Assembly: GCA_944386225.1 (NCBI GenBank)
Contig: CALXAH010000002.1
Span: 124,001-188,000, forward strand
Direction of reading: 5' to 3'
Length of the DNA stretch: 64,000 nucleotides
Source: an uncultured Gemmiger sp.
GTDB lineage: Bacteria > Bacillota > Clostridia > Oscillospirales > Ruminococcaceae
This document shows, piece after piece, positions 14,686-23,340 of the stretch. Every line of letters starts with the position of its first letter. Position 1 is the first letter of the stretch. The notes under the pieces were generated by a model that was not told the DNA's origin, ran no database searches, and saw only the letters and a list, made by a program, of their open reading frames with translations. A program made the translations under genes and the position numbers.

Positions 14686-15594
14686 TTACAAAATTCCGGC
14701 ACACCGGGCGCTGAACACGGCCCCCAGCGCCAGCATGGCGGCCAGCCAGGCCGGATTGGCAAACAGGCTGCGCAGCCTGACGCCGCTTCTGGGCGGCAGC
14801 CGGTGGCGGCGGAACGCCGCGCACAGGGCCAGCAGCCCCCACACCGGCAATGCGGCGGCCACCGCCAGCTGGATTGTACCCGCCAGCCCGGACGGGCCGT
14901 ACTGCAGCAGCCAGGCGGCCACAAAGGCCAGCAGGTTATTGCCCAGATGGGCCAGTATCGCGGGGGCCAGGCTGCCGGTGGCCTCCACTGCCAGGCCCAT
15001 GGCCAGGCCGGTAAGCAGCGCCACCAGGCCCTGGCCGGGGCGGCTGTGCAGCAGCGCAAAGGGCACCGCCGCCGCCAGGGCGGCGGTCAGCCCGCCCCGG
15101 GGGCGCAGCATCCCCTGCAGCACCCCGCGGAAGAACAGCTCCTCCCCCACGGCGGGCACCAGGCAGATCTGGAGAAAAGCCAGCAGCAGCGCCGGGCCGC
15201 CCCGGGGCAGTTCCAGCATGACCCCCGCCCCCAGGCCCAGCCCATTGGCCAGCAGGTTGGCCGCCATGGCGGCCCCCAGCGCGATGGGCGCCCAGAGAGC
15301 CAGAGCGCCGGGCGCGGGGCGCACCAGCCCCAGCCGGGCACGGCCCGGGCGCAGCAGCCCGATAAGCAGGGCGGCAGGGACTGCCAGGCTGCCCGCCGAC
15401 ACCGCCAGCTGCACCGCCAGACCGGCTGCCTGGCTCATGCCGGCGGGATTATGCAGGGTGGCCCCGGGAACAGCCGCCCGCAGTGCCAGCGCCGCAAGCA
15501 GCTGCAGCATCCAGCTGACCGCCAGATAGCCCGCCGCCCCCAGGCCAATCAGCCCGGCCCGGCGGGCGGTACGGCCCCGTTCGGATATTTCCAC
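14686..15594 (-). CDS. CPBP-family intramembrane metalloprotease
   Basis: A 302-residue, very hydrophobic, Ala/Leu-rich protein with about eight membrane segments. The CPBP (Rce1/CAAX-protease-like) motifs are clear: VPAVGEELFFRG (EExxxR, about residues 147-158), then FALLHSRPG (F-x-x-x-H) and AHLGNN (H-x-x-x-N). These residues bind the catalytic metal. Roles of bacterial members include bacteriocin self-immunity and exoprotein processing; nothing here points to one. It uses a GTG start with AAAGGGGG upstream and is followed by tadA 17 bp later. Confidence 0.85.
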   Translation of the reverse strand: MEISERGRTARRAGLIGLGAAGYLAVSWMLQLLAALALRAAVPGATLHNPAGMSQAAGLAVQLAVSAGSLAVPAALLIGLLRPGRARLGLVRPAPGALALWAPIALGAAMAANLLANGLGLGAGVMLELPRGGPALLLAFLQICLVPAVGEELFFRGVLQGMLRPRGGLTAALAAAVPFALLHSRPGQGLVALLTGLAMGLAVEATGSLAPAILAHLGNNLLAFVAAWLLQYGPSGLAGTIQLAVAAALPVWGLLALCAAFRRHRLPPRSGVRLRSLFANPAWLAAMLALGAVFSARCAGIL

Positions 15595-15679
15595 GGCTGC
15601 CGCCCCCTTTCCTTGTGTTTTGATCCGGATTCATTGTACCGGAAAACCCGCCGGCGTGCAAGCGGGGCCAAAAAGGCAT

Positions 15680-15713
15680 AAAAAAACAGGCAGCCCCCTT
15701 TGGGCCGCCTGCC
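15680..15713 (-). terminator. Terminator of minD-mgsA
   Basis: On the minus strand GGCAGGCGGCCC, an AAAG loop and GGGGCTGCCTG form an imperfect stem followed by TTTTTTT, about 20 bp after mgsA. Confidence 0.75.
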
Positions 15714-15734
15714 GTCGCAAAAATCTGCCCCCGT

Positions 15735-16139
15735 TCAATGCTGGGGGTTCACGATGGAACGCCACTCCAGATCGCCCCGCTCCAGGCCGTGGATCAGCAC
15801 CTCGGCGGTGGCAATGTTGGTGGCAATGGGAATATTGTGTACGTCGCACAGACGCAGCAGGTTCATCTCGTTGGGTTCATGGGGCTTGGCACTGATCGGA
15901 TCCCGGAAGAACAGCAACATATCGATCTCGTTGCAGGCGATCCGGGCCGCGATCTGCTGGTCGCCGCCATGGGCGCCGGACAGGAAACGCTGTATAGACA
16001 GGCCGGTGGCCTCCGCCACCATCTTGCCGGTGGTGCCGGTGGCCAGCAGGGTATGGTGGCTGAGCACACGGCAGTACGCGATGCAGAACTGAACCATCAG
16101 TTCTTTTTTGGAGTCATGGGCAATGAGTGCAATGTTCAT
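15735..16139 (-). CDS. mgsA: Methylglyoxal synthase
   Basis: MgsA converts dihydroxyacetone phosphate to methylglyoxal and phosphate, an overflow bypass of lower glycolysis. The 134-residue product has the family opening [11 protein letters not shown], the phosphate site ATGTTG, the catalytic [11 protein letters not shown] (Asp in GGDQQ) and FFRDPI...HEPN. ATG at 16139 is preferred to a GTG two codons upstream because it sits 5 bases after GAGGAG. It is co-transcribed with minD, a pairing also seen in other Clostridia near the mre genes. Confidence 0.95.
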   Translation of the reverse strand: MNIALIAHDSKKELMVQFCIAYCRVLSHHTLLATGTTGKMVAEATGLSIQRFLSGAHGGDQQIAARIACNEIDMLLFFRDPISAKPHEPNEMNLLRLCDVHNIPIATNIATAEVLIHGLERGDLEWRSIVNPQH

Positions 16140-16211
16140 GAGCACTCCTCTCCTTTCTCTTATTTGTCCGGCGGGAAATTGAAACGCGCAGGGCGGAATT
16201 CGTATAAAAGG

Positions 16212-16946
16212 TCAGCGCAGCGCCAGCGGGGGCATCCCGCCCAGCAGGCGGGCGGCGATGTTGTCCACCGCCTGGAAAGCGGTGCTGCCGGGGGCCAGCG
16301 CCTGGCCGGAAACGGCGGCGCGGGCGATCAGCGGAGAATCCGGCACCGCACCGATCAGCTGCACGCAGACGGTGTCGATGCATTCGTCCAGATCCCGCAC
16401 GCCGGTATTGGCAAATCCGGAAGGCGGAACCCGGTTGACGATCAGGCGGGGATTGGGGCCGTTTTTCTGCAGGATGGCGTCCGCTACAATGCGGCCGTCC
16501 CGCAGGGCCACCGGGTCGGGGGTAAGTACCAGCAGCGCCAGATTGGCCAGAGGCACCGCGGCGGTAAAGGGTGCACCCATCCCGGCGGCGGTATCCAGCA
16601 GGATAAAGTCAAAGCCGGCACGCATGGCCTGAACCAGGCGGCTCAGCGCCTTGGCCGGTACCTGCCCGCCCTCATAGGGGGCACTGATTACCGACAGGCC
16701 CGGATAGAGGGGGCTTTCCACCACGGCCTTGTCGCCGGGGCAGCGCCCGCAGAGCACATCCTCGATGTCGTAGACGGTTTTTCCGTACACGCCGGCGATG
16801 ATGTCCACGCTGCGCAGGCCGGAGTCCAGCTCCACAAGCAGCACCCGCTGCCCGGCAGCGGCCAGGCGGCCGCCCACCAGCACCGAAAGGGTGCTCTTGC
16901 CGGTGCCGCCCTTGCCGGACGCCACCATAATGACCTTTGCGCTCAA
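16212..16946 (-). CDS. minD: MinD-like septum-site ATPase
   Basis: MinD is a membrane-associated ParA-family ATPase that recruits MinC to block off-centre FtsZ rings. The 244-residue protein has the deviant Walker A motif GKGGTGKST (about residues 11-19, with the signature first lysine), ELDSGLRSVDI in the switch region and LLDTAAGMG. The C terminus (AARLLGGMPPLALR) is short with only a weak amphipathic helix, whereas MinD usually ends in a clear membrane-targeting sequence. No minC or minE is adjacent. It has a TTG start with AAAAGGAG upstream and its own promoter. A general ParA-like ATPase is the alternative. Confidence 0.82.
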   Translation of the reverse strand: MSAKVIMVASGKGGTGKSTLSVLVGGRLAAAGQRVLLVELDSGLRSVDIIAGVYGKTVYDIEDVLCGRCPGDKAVVESPLYPGLSVISAPYEGGQVPAKALSRLVQAMRAGFDFILLDTAAGMGAPFTAAVPLANLALLVLTPDPVALRDGRIVADAILQKNGPNPRLIVNRVPPSGFANTGVRDLDECIDTVCVQLIGAVPDSPLIARAAVSGQALAPGSTAFQAVDNIAARLLGGMPPLALR

Positions 16947-17066
16947 ACCACCGGCTCCTTTTCAGGTGCGGGGCACAGCGCGCGGCGGCTATGCCGTACC
17001 CGGGCCCAAAACGCACAAAATAGCCGAAGCAGCAGCCTCATAAGCCCGCTGCTCCAACTTATATCT

Positions 17067-17095
17067 ATAGTAGCATAAAAGAAAGGTCTTGACAA
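17067..17095 (-). promoter_or_regulatory. Promoter of minD-mgsA
   Basis: On the minus strand TTGTCA (17090-17095) and TACTAT (17067-17072) are 17 bp apart, between the mrdA terminator and minD. This separates minD-mgsA from the mre operon transcriptionally. Confidence 0.65.
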
Positions 17096-17176
17096 GAAAA
17101 TTTTGTGTGCATTGCATACCTGTTTTTTTTGCGTCCTTCTGAATCGCCCCCGATGGCGCAACGACGGGCAATTCTG

Positions 17177-17212
17177 CAAAAAAAGAGTACAGGTGCACCA
17201 AAATGCACCTGT
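17177..17212 (-). terminator. Terminator after mrdA
   Basis: ACAGGTGCA and TGCACCTGT form a perfect 9-bp stem; on the minus strand it is followed by ACTCTTTTTTT. It closes the mreBCD-mrdA transcript. Confidence 0.85.
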
Positions 17213-17230
17213 GCTTTTGTTGCAGATTGG

Positions 17231-19321
17231 CTACGAAAGCAGTTCGCCTTCCGGATCGGGTTCAAAACTGCTGGTGCGGTCAAAGTAGTAGGCATTGAGC
17301 ACATCCACCATCAGCTGCGCCGCATTGGAACCGCTGCCGCCGTATTCCAGTACGATGGCCACCGCGATTTCCGGGTCTTCGGCCGGGCAGAAGCCCACCA
17401 TCACGCCGTTGCAGTAGTAGTAGCGGGTGCCGTTCACCACCTTGTAGACCTCGCTGCGCTGCGGGCTGCCGGTCTTGGCGGCGATGGTCAGGGGGTAATT
17501 GCGCAGGGTGCTGTTGCCCTGGGCCATGAGCACCATGCCCTCCTTGACCGCCTCAAAGGCGCCCACGTCGTCCTCGATCTGGTCTTCCACCACAGGCTCC
17601 ACCGTTTCGATCAGCTCGCCGGTATTGGTATCCATCAAGCCGCTGACTAGGTGGGTTTTGTAGCGGGTACCGCCGTTGGCAATGGTGGCGGCATAGGTGG
17701 CCAGCTGCACCGGGGTAAAGGCGTTGTTGCCCTGCCCGATGGCGGACTGTACATCCAGGCCCACGGTGTAGTTTTCGTCCTCGGTGCTGGTCAGATGGCC
17801 CAGCGATTCGCCCACCTCCACGCCGGTGGCCACACCCAGGCCCAGGCGGTTGGCCATATCGGCACAGGCGGCCAGCCCGGCCCGGCGGCCCACATCGTAG
17901 AAGTACACGTTGCAGCTGTGCTGCAGGGCGATGTACAGATCCACCTTGTTGCCGGGATGGTAGTGCTGACAGCGGGGGGTATAGCTGGGGGCGTAGTAGG
18001 TAGAGGTACCGTTGCACTCAATGAGGTCGGGGGGGGGTATGGTACCTTGCAGCAGGCCGGTAAGCGCCACCGAGGGTTTATAGGCCGAGCCGGGGGCATA
18101 CTGCCCGGTAAAGGCCCGGTTGATCAGCGGCAGCGCCGGATCGTTGGCGTAATCACTATAGTTGCTGCGGTACAGGTTCAGGTCATAACTGGGATAGTTG
18201 CTCACCGCCAGCAGGCCGCCGGTATCCACGTCGATGACCACCACCGCCCCGGCGTTGCATTCCTTGCCGGCGTTTTCCGCCTTGGTCTGCTGCAGGGTCA
18301 GGATGTTGCGTTCCAGCGCCTCATCCACCCGTTTCTGGAACTCCCGGTTGATGGTGAGCATCACGGTCTTGCCGGGGGTGGGGGTCACGCCGGTGCGGAT
18401 CTCCTGGATCTCCCCGTCCCCCACCACGATTTCGGTGGTGCCGTCGGTGCCGCGCAGTTCATCCTCGTAGACCTTTTCCAGGCCGGACTGGCCGATCAGG
18501 TCGTTCATGTTGTAGCCGGCGTCCCGCAGAGGATAGCTTATGTTGCCGTCCTCGTCCTCCACCCGCCACTGTTCGGCGGTGATCGAGCCCACGCTGCCCA
18601 GGATGTGGGGCAGGATGGTGCCGTCCGGGTAGCTGCGGCGGCTGGTCTCGATGACCTGCACGCCGGGCAGGTTCATGCTGCGTTCCTTCACGGTGGCCAT
18701 GGTGGCCGAACCGATGTCGGTGGCAAAAACAAAATTGTTGCGCACGCTGAATTCTTCCAGCGTCATCTGGTAACGCACCCCGGCAATCCGCCGCTGCCAC
18801 AGGGGGTCGTACTTCTCCAGCCCGTATTTTTCCACCAGCACGGCCATCACCTGATCGGCGGTGCCGTACTGCTGTTTGCCCAGGCTGTCTTTTAAGGCGG
18901 CCAGGCGGGCCTCCTGGCTTTCGTTGCCGGGCTCATTGGTAAATTCGTAGTGGCCGTTCCCGTCCGGCTCGCTGATAAGCATGGTGTCGTTCCACTCTTC
19001 GCCGGAGGCTTCCAGAATCTCAATCAGTTCCCGGATGATCTCGTTCAGATCGGTATCCCCCATCATAAGCTGGTTCAGCTCGATCTGGTACACCGTTTCG
19101 TTGGTGGCCAGGCTGCGGCCGTAGCAGTCCACAATTTCGCCCCGGGCCGCCGTAGCGGAAAAGGAATAGGTACTGGTGCTTTCCGCCTGGGAAAGATATT
19201 TGTCGCCATCGATCAGCTGCCACTGAACCAGCCGCAGCAGAAACGCGCAGAGCACCGCGCACAAAAAGCCGATCAGGATATAGATCCGGTTGCGGACCTG
19301 CTTGTCGTTCAAGGGAATCAC
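17231..19321 (-). CDS. mrdA: Penicillin-binding protein 2, elongation transpeptidase
   Basis: The class B PBP of the elongasome, which crosslinks lateral-wall peptidoglycan with RodA. The 696-residue protein has one N-terminal membrane anchor (about residues 12-32), the PBP dimerisation domain with ARGEIVDCYGR (about 57-67) and the transpeptidase domain: SxxK at S412-K415 (PGSAYK), SxN at S469-N471 (HSCN) and KTG at K616 (AAKTGS). PBP2 proteins more often have STFK at the first motif; SAYK keeps both catalytic residues. It uses a GTG start 25 bp after mreD. It is the last gene of the mre operon. Confidence 0.92.
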   Translation of the reverse strand: MIPLNDKQVRNRIYILIGFLCAVLCAFLLRLVQWQLIDGDKYLSQAESTSTYSFSATAARGEIVDCYGRSLATNETVYQIELNQLMMGDTDLNEIIRELIEILEASGEEWNDTMLISEPDGNGHYEFTNEPGNESQEARLAALKDSLGKQQYGTADQVMAVLVEKYGLEKYDPLWQRRIAGVRYQMTLEEFSVRNNFVFATDIGSATMATVKERSMNLPGVQVIETSRRSYPDGTILPHILGSVGSITAEQWRVEDEDGNISYPLRDAGYNMNDLIGQSGLEKVYEDELRGTDGTTEIVVGDGEIQEIRTGVTPTPGKTVMLTINREFQKRVDEALERNILTLQQTKAENAGKECNAGAVVVIDVDTGGLLAVSNYPSYDLNLYRSNYSDYANDPALPLINRAFTGQYAPGSAYKPSVALTGLLQGTIPPPDLIECNGTSTYYAPSYTPRCQHYHPGNKVDLYIALQHSCNVYFYDVGRRAGLAACADMANRLGLGVATGVEVGESLGHLTSTEDENYTVGLDVQSAIGQGNNAFTPVQLATYAATIANGGTRYKTHLVSGLMDTNTGELIETVEPVVEDQIEDDVGAFEAVKEGMVLMAQGNSTLRNYPLTIAAKTGSPQRSEVYKVVNGTRYYYCNGVMVGFCPAEDPEIAVAIVLEYGGSGSNAAQLMVDVLNAYYFDRTSSFEPDPEGELLS

Positions 19322-19346
19322 CGCCTTTCACAAAGCGCGCCGCGGT

Positions 19347-19871
19347 TTATTCGGTGCGGGCAAACCGCTCAAAGACCCGCCGTACCGCCAAAAAGGAAAG
19401 CGGCGCGGCCGCGCTGGTAAAGATCACAATGGGCAGGATCACGGTGCCGTAATACCAGGCCGACCGGGAATAGCCCCGCATCAGATAGTTGAACAGAAAA
19501 TCCACCCCGGTAACCAGCGCCACCGCCGCGGCACACAGCAGGATGAAGTTCATGTGGTTGACCCGCAAAAACAGCTGAACCAGCACCGAGGTCATGAAAC
19601 AGACCACCAGCAGCTGGATAGCCAGCAGCCCCGCCACCCGGCCGGCGGTCAGATCCCACAAAAGGCCGCCCACCGCGCCGAACAGCGCGCCCCGGAACTC
19701 ACCCTCGTAGATGGACACCGCCATACACAAAGGCAGGATAAAGAGCGGCCGGGCACCGGCGATGGTGAGGAATCCCGGCAGGGTCTGCATCACCGCGGCC
19801 AGCAGCAGCAGCAGGCTGTAACAGGACCATTTGCCAACCAGCAGCATATGTTTTTTTCGCCGTGTTTCCAT
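19347..19871 (-). CDS. mreD: Rod shape-determining protein MreD
   Basis: A small integral membrane protein of the elongasome linking MreC to the RodA-PBP2 synthase. The 174-residue product has five or six hydrophobic segments (about residues 14-40, 44-60, 64-84, 90-112, 116-135 and 142-165) with the MreD-like FGAVGGLLWDLTAGRVAGL stretch in the middle. MreD is poorly conserved, so the call rests on topology, size and its place between mreC and mrdA. Start ATG with AAGGAG 5 bases upstream. Confidence 0.88.
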   Translation of the reverse strand: METRRKKHMLLVGKWSCYSLLLLLAAVMQTLPGFLTIAGARPLFILPLCMAVSIYEGEFRGALFGAVGGLLWDLTAGRVAGLLAIQLLVVCFMTSVLVQLFLRVNHMNFILLCAAAVALVTGVDFLFNYLMRGYSRSAWYYGTVILPIVIFTSAAAPLSFLAVRRVFERFARTE

Positions 19872-19900
19872 GGTTACTCCTTACAGACGGAACGGGACGG

Positions 19901-20737
19901 TCACGCGGTCTCGTCGGTGATCACGAATACATGGGTCAGGCTCAGGATATCCGCACCGGGCTGCACCACCGCGATGGTGGACTGGCCGCTGACCTCGGGC
20001 ACCAGCTGATCCACCGTACCCACCAGGATATCGGCGGGTATCTCGCCGCCCAGGCCGGTGGTGATGACCTCATCCCCCACGCTGGCCAGGGTGTCCCGGG
20101 TCAGGTTGTTCAGGGTGCACTGGCCCTGGGCCACATAGTCCGCACTGCCGGACAGGATGCCGTTGTCCCGGGTGCGGCTGATAATGGCCGCCGCATTGAA
20201 ACTGGGGCTCAGGATGGTAATGACCTTGGCGCTGGTCAGGTTGGCCTCGGTCACGCGGCCCACCAGGTAGCCCTTGTCGCTGACCACCACATCCCCTTTT
20301 TCCACCCCGTCGGTGGTACCCTGGTCGATGGTAAAGCTGCCGAACTGATCCAGCGCGTCCCGGCCGATCACAAAGGCGGAGGCATAGGTGTACTCCGGAT
20401 GTTCCTGCTGGATCTGATACAGGTCCCGGAAGGCCTGGTTCTCGGCCTGGAGTTTTTCATAGTCCACCAGCTGACGGCGCAGCTCGGCGTTTTCTTCCTC
20501 CAGGGCCTCGTTTTCGGCCACAATGCTGTCGATGCTGGTGTATTTTTCCCACAGGTCGGCCAGGCCGCCGCTGCCCAGGGCGGCGATCTTCTGAAACGGG
20601 GTCAGGATCGCGCCCAGCAGCTCCTGCGGGGCGGCGGTAAGCCGGTTGTTGGCGCCGGCCCAGGCCATGATGCCCGCCAGCACCACCAGCACGCAGAGCA
20701 GGATCTTGAATTTTACGGTGGAAAAGAAATCCTTCAT
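19901..20737 (-). CDS. mreC: Rod shape-determining protein MreC
   Basis: A bitopic elongasome protein that forms extracellular filaments and activates PBP2-RodA. The 278-residue product has an N-terminal membrane helix (about residues 9-28), a coiled coil (about 65-105, ENEALEEENAELRRQLVDYEKLQAENQAFRDL), then the two beta-barrel domains with VIGRDALDQFGSFTIDQGTTDGVEKGDVVVSDKGYLVGRV and the C-terminal VITTGLGGEIPADILVG. All are standard for MreC. It follows mreB after a 99-bp spacer containing a strong GC-rich hairpin and precedes mreD by 29 bp. Confidence 0.93.
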   Translation of the reverse strand: MKDFFSTVKFKILLCVLVVLAGIMAWAGANNRLTAAPQELLGAILTPFQKIAALGSGGLADLWEKYTSIDSIVAENEALEEENAELRRQLVDYEKLQAENQAFRDLYQIQQEHPEYTYASAFVIGRDALDQFGSFTIDQGTTDGVEKGDVVVSDKGYLVGRVTEANLTSAKVITILSPSFNAAAIISRTRDNGILSGSADYVAQGQCTLNNLTRDTLASVGDEVITTGLGGEIPADILVGTVDQLVPEVSGQSTIAVVQPGADILSLTHVFVITDETA

Positions 20738-20774
20738 CAGGCCACCTCACGGTTGGTTCGATAGGCAAACAAGA

Positions 20775-20812
20775 CGCGGGCCGCCGCGGGGATGCCCCGC
20801 GGCCGCCCGCGC
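20775..20812 (-). other. Long GC-rich hairpin between mreB and mreC
   Basis: Two 16-nt arms, GCGGGCCGCCGCGGGG and its near-complement (one mismatch), enclose a 3-nt loop. There is no T-tract in either direction, so it is not a standard terminator. It may protect or separate the mreB message from mreCD (inference). Confidence 0.7.
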
Positions 20813-20836
20813 CGAACACCGGTGCTTCCGGTTTGT

Positions 20837-21859
20837 TTACAGGTGAGAGGAATTGTCGTCCAGCACATCCTGCAGGATGTCGATGTGATCCAGCACGGCG
20901 CCGGTGCCGGCGGCCACGCAGTCCAGCGGGCTTTCGGCCACATGCACGTCGATGCCGGTCTCGGACTGCACCAGCTGGTCAATGCCGCGCAGCAGCGCGC
21001 CGCCGCCGGTCAGCATGATGCCGTGGTCGATGATATCGGCGCTCAGTTCGGGCGGGGTGCGCTCCAGGGTCTCCTTGACCGCTTCCACGACCCGGGCCAG
21101 GCTTTCGGACAGGGCCTCGCGCACCTCTTCGGAATGGATGGTGATGTTCTTGGGCAGGCCGTCCACCAGGTTGCGGCCCTTGATCTCCATTTCCATCTCG
21201 GCGTCCAGCGGATAGGCGCTGCCGATCTCGATCTTGACCTGTTCGGCGGTGCGCTCGCCCACCAGCAGATTGTATTTGCGCTTGATGTACGCGATGATGG
21301 CCTGGTCGAACTCGTCGCCGCCCACACGCACGCTGCGGGCCGCCACAATGCCGCCCAGACTGATCACGGCCACCTCGCTGGTGCCGCCGCCGATGTCCAC
21401 CACCATGCTGCCGGAAGGCTCGCTGATGGGCAGGCCGGCGCCGATAGCCGCGGCCATGGGCTCCTCAATCAGGTTGACCTGCTTGGCGCCCGCGTTGAAG
21501 GCGGCGTCCTTTACGGCGCGGCGCTCCACCTCGGTAACGCCGGAGGGGATGCAGATGACCACGCGGGGCCGCACAAACAGGCTGTTGCCGCAGACCTTTT
21601 TGATGAACTGGCCCAGCATGTTGGCGGTGATCTCAAAGTCGGCGATAACGCCGTCCTTCAGAGGACGCACGGCCACGATGTTGCCGGGGGTACGGCCGAT
21701 CACGGCCTTGGCCTCATGGCCTACGCTGCGCACGTCGTTGGTTTTGGTATCCACCGCCACAACGCTGGGCTCCCGCATAACGATGCCCTTGCCTTTCAGA
21801 TAGACCAGGGTGTTGGCGGTGCCCAGGTCAATCCCGATATCCCTGCTGAAAAATGCCAT
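20837..21859 (-). CDS. mreB: Rod shape-determining protein MreB
   Basis: The bacterial actin that organises lateral-wall synthesis on the inner face of the membrane. The 340-residue protein starts [20 protein letters not shown] with the phosphate-1 loop DLGTANT. It contains [15 protein letters not shown], the phosphate-2 loop [18 protein letters not shown] and the adenosine motif [14 protein letters not shown]. The N-terminal AFFSRD stretch resembles the membrane-binding start of MreB from Gram-positives. It has an AAAGGAG ribosome-binding site and its own near-consensus promoter. Confidence 0.96.
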   Translation of the reverse strand: MAFFSRDIGIDLGTANTLVYLKGKGIVMREPSVVAVDTKTNDVRSVGHEAKAVIGRTPGNIVAVRPLKDGVIADFEITANMLGQFIKKVCGNSLFVRPRVVICIPSGVTEVERRAVKDAAFNAGAKQVNLIEEPMAAAIGAGLPISEPSGSMVVDIGGGTSEVAVISLGGIVAARSVRVGGDEFDQAIIAYIKRKYNLLVGERTAEQVKIEIGSAYPLDAEMEMEIKGRNLVDGLPKNITIHSEEVREALSESLARVVEAVKETLERTPPELSADIIDHGIMLTGGGALLRGIDQLVQSETGIDVHVAESPLDCVAAGTGAVLDHIDILQDVLDDNSSHL

Positions 21860-21935
21860 ACTCTCTTACTCCTTTATCTTCCCTGCTGTGCCGGTTTGCT
21901 GCAGTATATGCAAGTACGCAGAATTTTACGTTCCT

Positions 21936-21964
21936 ATTATAACCGCAAGTTTCCGGTTTCTCAA
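21936..21964 (-). promoter_or_regulatory. Promoter of mreBCD-mrdA
   Basis: On the minus strand TTGAGA (21959-21964), 17 bp, TATAAT (21936-21941), in the 129-bp gap between maf and mreB. Confidence 0.8.
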
Positions 21965-21988
21965 CGGCGGCGGAAGGTTTTTTGCATT

Positions 21989-22567
21989 TTATTCACTTTT
22001 TCGCCCTGTCGGCACGCCCAATTCGTCCAATTTGCGGGCCAGGCGGGACACGGGCAGCCCCATCACATTGTAGTAGCAGCCCTCGATCTCCTCGCAGAAC
22101 AGCGCCGCGGCCCCCTGGATGCCGTAGCCGCCGGCCTTGTCGTAGGGCTCGTCGGTGGCGATATAGGCTTCGATCTGGGCCTCGGTCAGGGGGAAGAACC
22201 GCACCCGGGTGGTGGCGGTAAAGGTATGGGAGGAGCCGTTTGCCCACACGCAGACACCGGTGTGGACGTAGTGGTCGGCCCCGGCCAGGGCGGTGAGCAT
22301 GGCGCGGGCGTCCTCCTTGCTGTGGGGCTTGCCGAACACCTTGCCCTTGTACTCCACCACCGTGTCACAGCCGATCACCACCTCGCCGGGGAAGCGCCCG
22401 GCCACGGCCATGCACTTGCCGAAGGCCAGGTTCTCGGCGGTCTGTTTGGGGGTGGGCGCGGTGAGCACGCTCTCGTCAAAATCGCTGACCTCCACCCGGA
22501 AGTCCGGGGTGATCATGGACAGAAGCTCCCGGCGGCGGGGGCTGCCGGATGCGAGGATCATAGACAT
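21989..22567 (-). CDS. maf: Maf-family nucleotide pyrophosphatase
   Basis: Maf proteins hydrolyse non-canonical or modified nucleoside triphosphates (dTTP/UTP or m7GTP type) and are linked to septum control. The 192-residue protein has LASGSPRRRELL at the start, SDFDES (about residues 29-34), the catalytic VIGCDTVV (about 65-72), GKPHSKEDA and the C-terminal DKAGGYGIQG and GCYYNVMGLPV motifs. Start MSM at 22567 is chosen because GGAG lies 10 bases before it; a frame 14 codons longer lacks support. It sits directly upstream of mreB, as in many Firmicutes. Confidence 0.93.
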   Translation of the reverse strand: MSMILASGSPRRRELLSMITPDFRVEVSDFDESVLTAPTPKQTAENLAFGKCMAVAGRFPGEVVIGCDTVVEYKGKVFGKPHSKEDARAMLTALAGADHYVHTGVCVWANGSSHTFTATTRVRFFPLTEAQIEAYIATDEPYDKAGGYGIQGAAALFCEEIEGCYYNVMGLPVSRLARKLDELGVPTGRKSE

Positions 22568-22611
22568 AAACGAAACACTCCTTGGGTTTATTTCAGCTGC
22601 GGGGCGCATTT

Positions 22612-22860
22612 TCAGCGCAGGCCGCTGCGGTTGTACAGAAAAATCGCCGCGCCGATGGTGAAAATCTGGGCCACGCTGATGCCCATATAAAAATCCAGCG
22701 ACAGGCGGATCACGCTCAGATCCATGGCGGGGGTCAGCCGGATACCCTGGGAATAGGCCAGCCAGCTAAGCCCCCGCACACCGGCGCACAGCTGGGCGAT
22801 CATAGCGCCCAGGATGATGCCGGACAGTATGTAAAAGCAAAGAAGCAGCGTCTTTTTCAT
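22612..22860 (-). CDS. DUF4321-type two-helix membrane protein
   Basis: An 82-residue protein with two membrane helices (about residues 4-26 and 56-76), joined by an external loop containing LSWLAYSQGIRLTPAMDLSVIRLSLDF. Size, spacing and position next to maf and mreB fit the DUF4321 family of Clostridia, whose function is unknown. Context suggests an envelope or shape role, but that is inference only. It lies 22 bp after dut, with maf starting 44 bp after its stop. Confidence 0.7.
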   Translation of the reverse strand: MKKTLLLCFYILSGIILGAMIAQLCAGVRGLSWLAYSQGIRLTPAMDLSVIRLSLDFYMGISVAQIFTIGAAIFLYNRSGLR

Positions 22861-22882
22861 GATTCCTTCTCCTCACAGGTTG

Positions 22883-23323
22883 TTACAGGCGGCCGGTGGA
22901 GCCGAAGCCCCCTTCGCCGCGGCCGGTCGCCTCCAGGGTTTCAGCGGGCACAAAGGCCGCCTGCGCCACCGGTACGATCATGATCTGGGCCACCCGCTCG
23001 CCGGGCTGGAGGGTATAGGCCTCCTCCCCCAGGTTGACCAGGCCCACCCCGATCTCGCCCCGGTAGTCGGAGTCAATGACCCCCACCCCGTTGGACAGGG
23101 TGATTCCCTTGCGGATGCCCAGCCCGCTGCGGGCGAACACCAGGGCCACCCATTCCGGACCGGGCAGTTCGATGGCCAGGCCGGTGGGCACAAAAGCCCG
23201 GCCGCCGGGCTGCAGGGTCAGGGGCTCGTCCAGCACGGCGCACAGGTCGGCGGCCGCCGCGCCGGGGGTGGCGTAGCGGGGCTCCCGGGCCCCGGGACGG
23301 GTCAGGCGGTATCGGATCTGCAT
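22883..23323 (-). CDS. dut: dUTP diphosphatase
   Basis: Trimeric dUTPase hydrolyses dUTP to dUMP and pyrophosphate, keeping uracil out of DNA and supplying dUMP. The 146-residue protein shows the five family motifs: PGAAAADLCA (motif 1), FARSGLGIRKG (2), GVGVIDSDYRGEIGVGLVNLG (3), RVAQIMIVPV (4) and the C-terminal GRGEGGFGSTGRL (5, with the Gly-Phe-Gly-Ser-Thr arm). It is the third gene of a co-directional group starting at zapA. Confidence 0.95.
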   Translation of the reverse strand: MQIRYRLTRPGAREPRYATPGAAAADLCAVLDEPLTLQPGGRAFVPTGLAIELPGPEWVALVFARSGLGIRKGITLSNGVGVIDSDYRGEIGVGLVNLGEEAYTLQPGERVAQIMIVPVAQAAFVPAETLEATGRGEGGFGSTGRL

Positions 23324-23340
23324 GGATGTCCTCCTTGGTA

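Noticed and set aside
13404-15059. A single 551-codon minus-strand protein covering the SDR gene and its upstream neighbours
   Set aside because: Only the last 244 codons are a real SDR. The rest is another frame of tadA and the CPBP gene, each of which has its own start and motifs.
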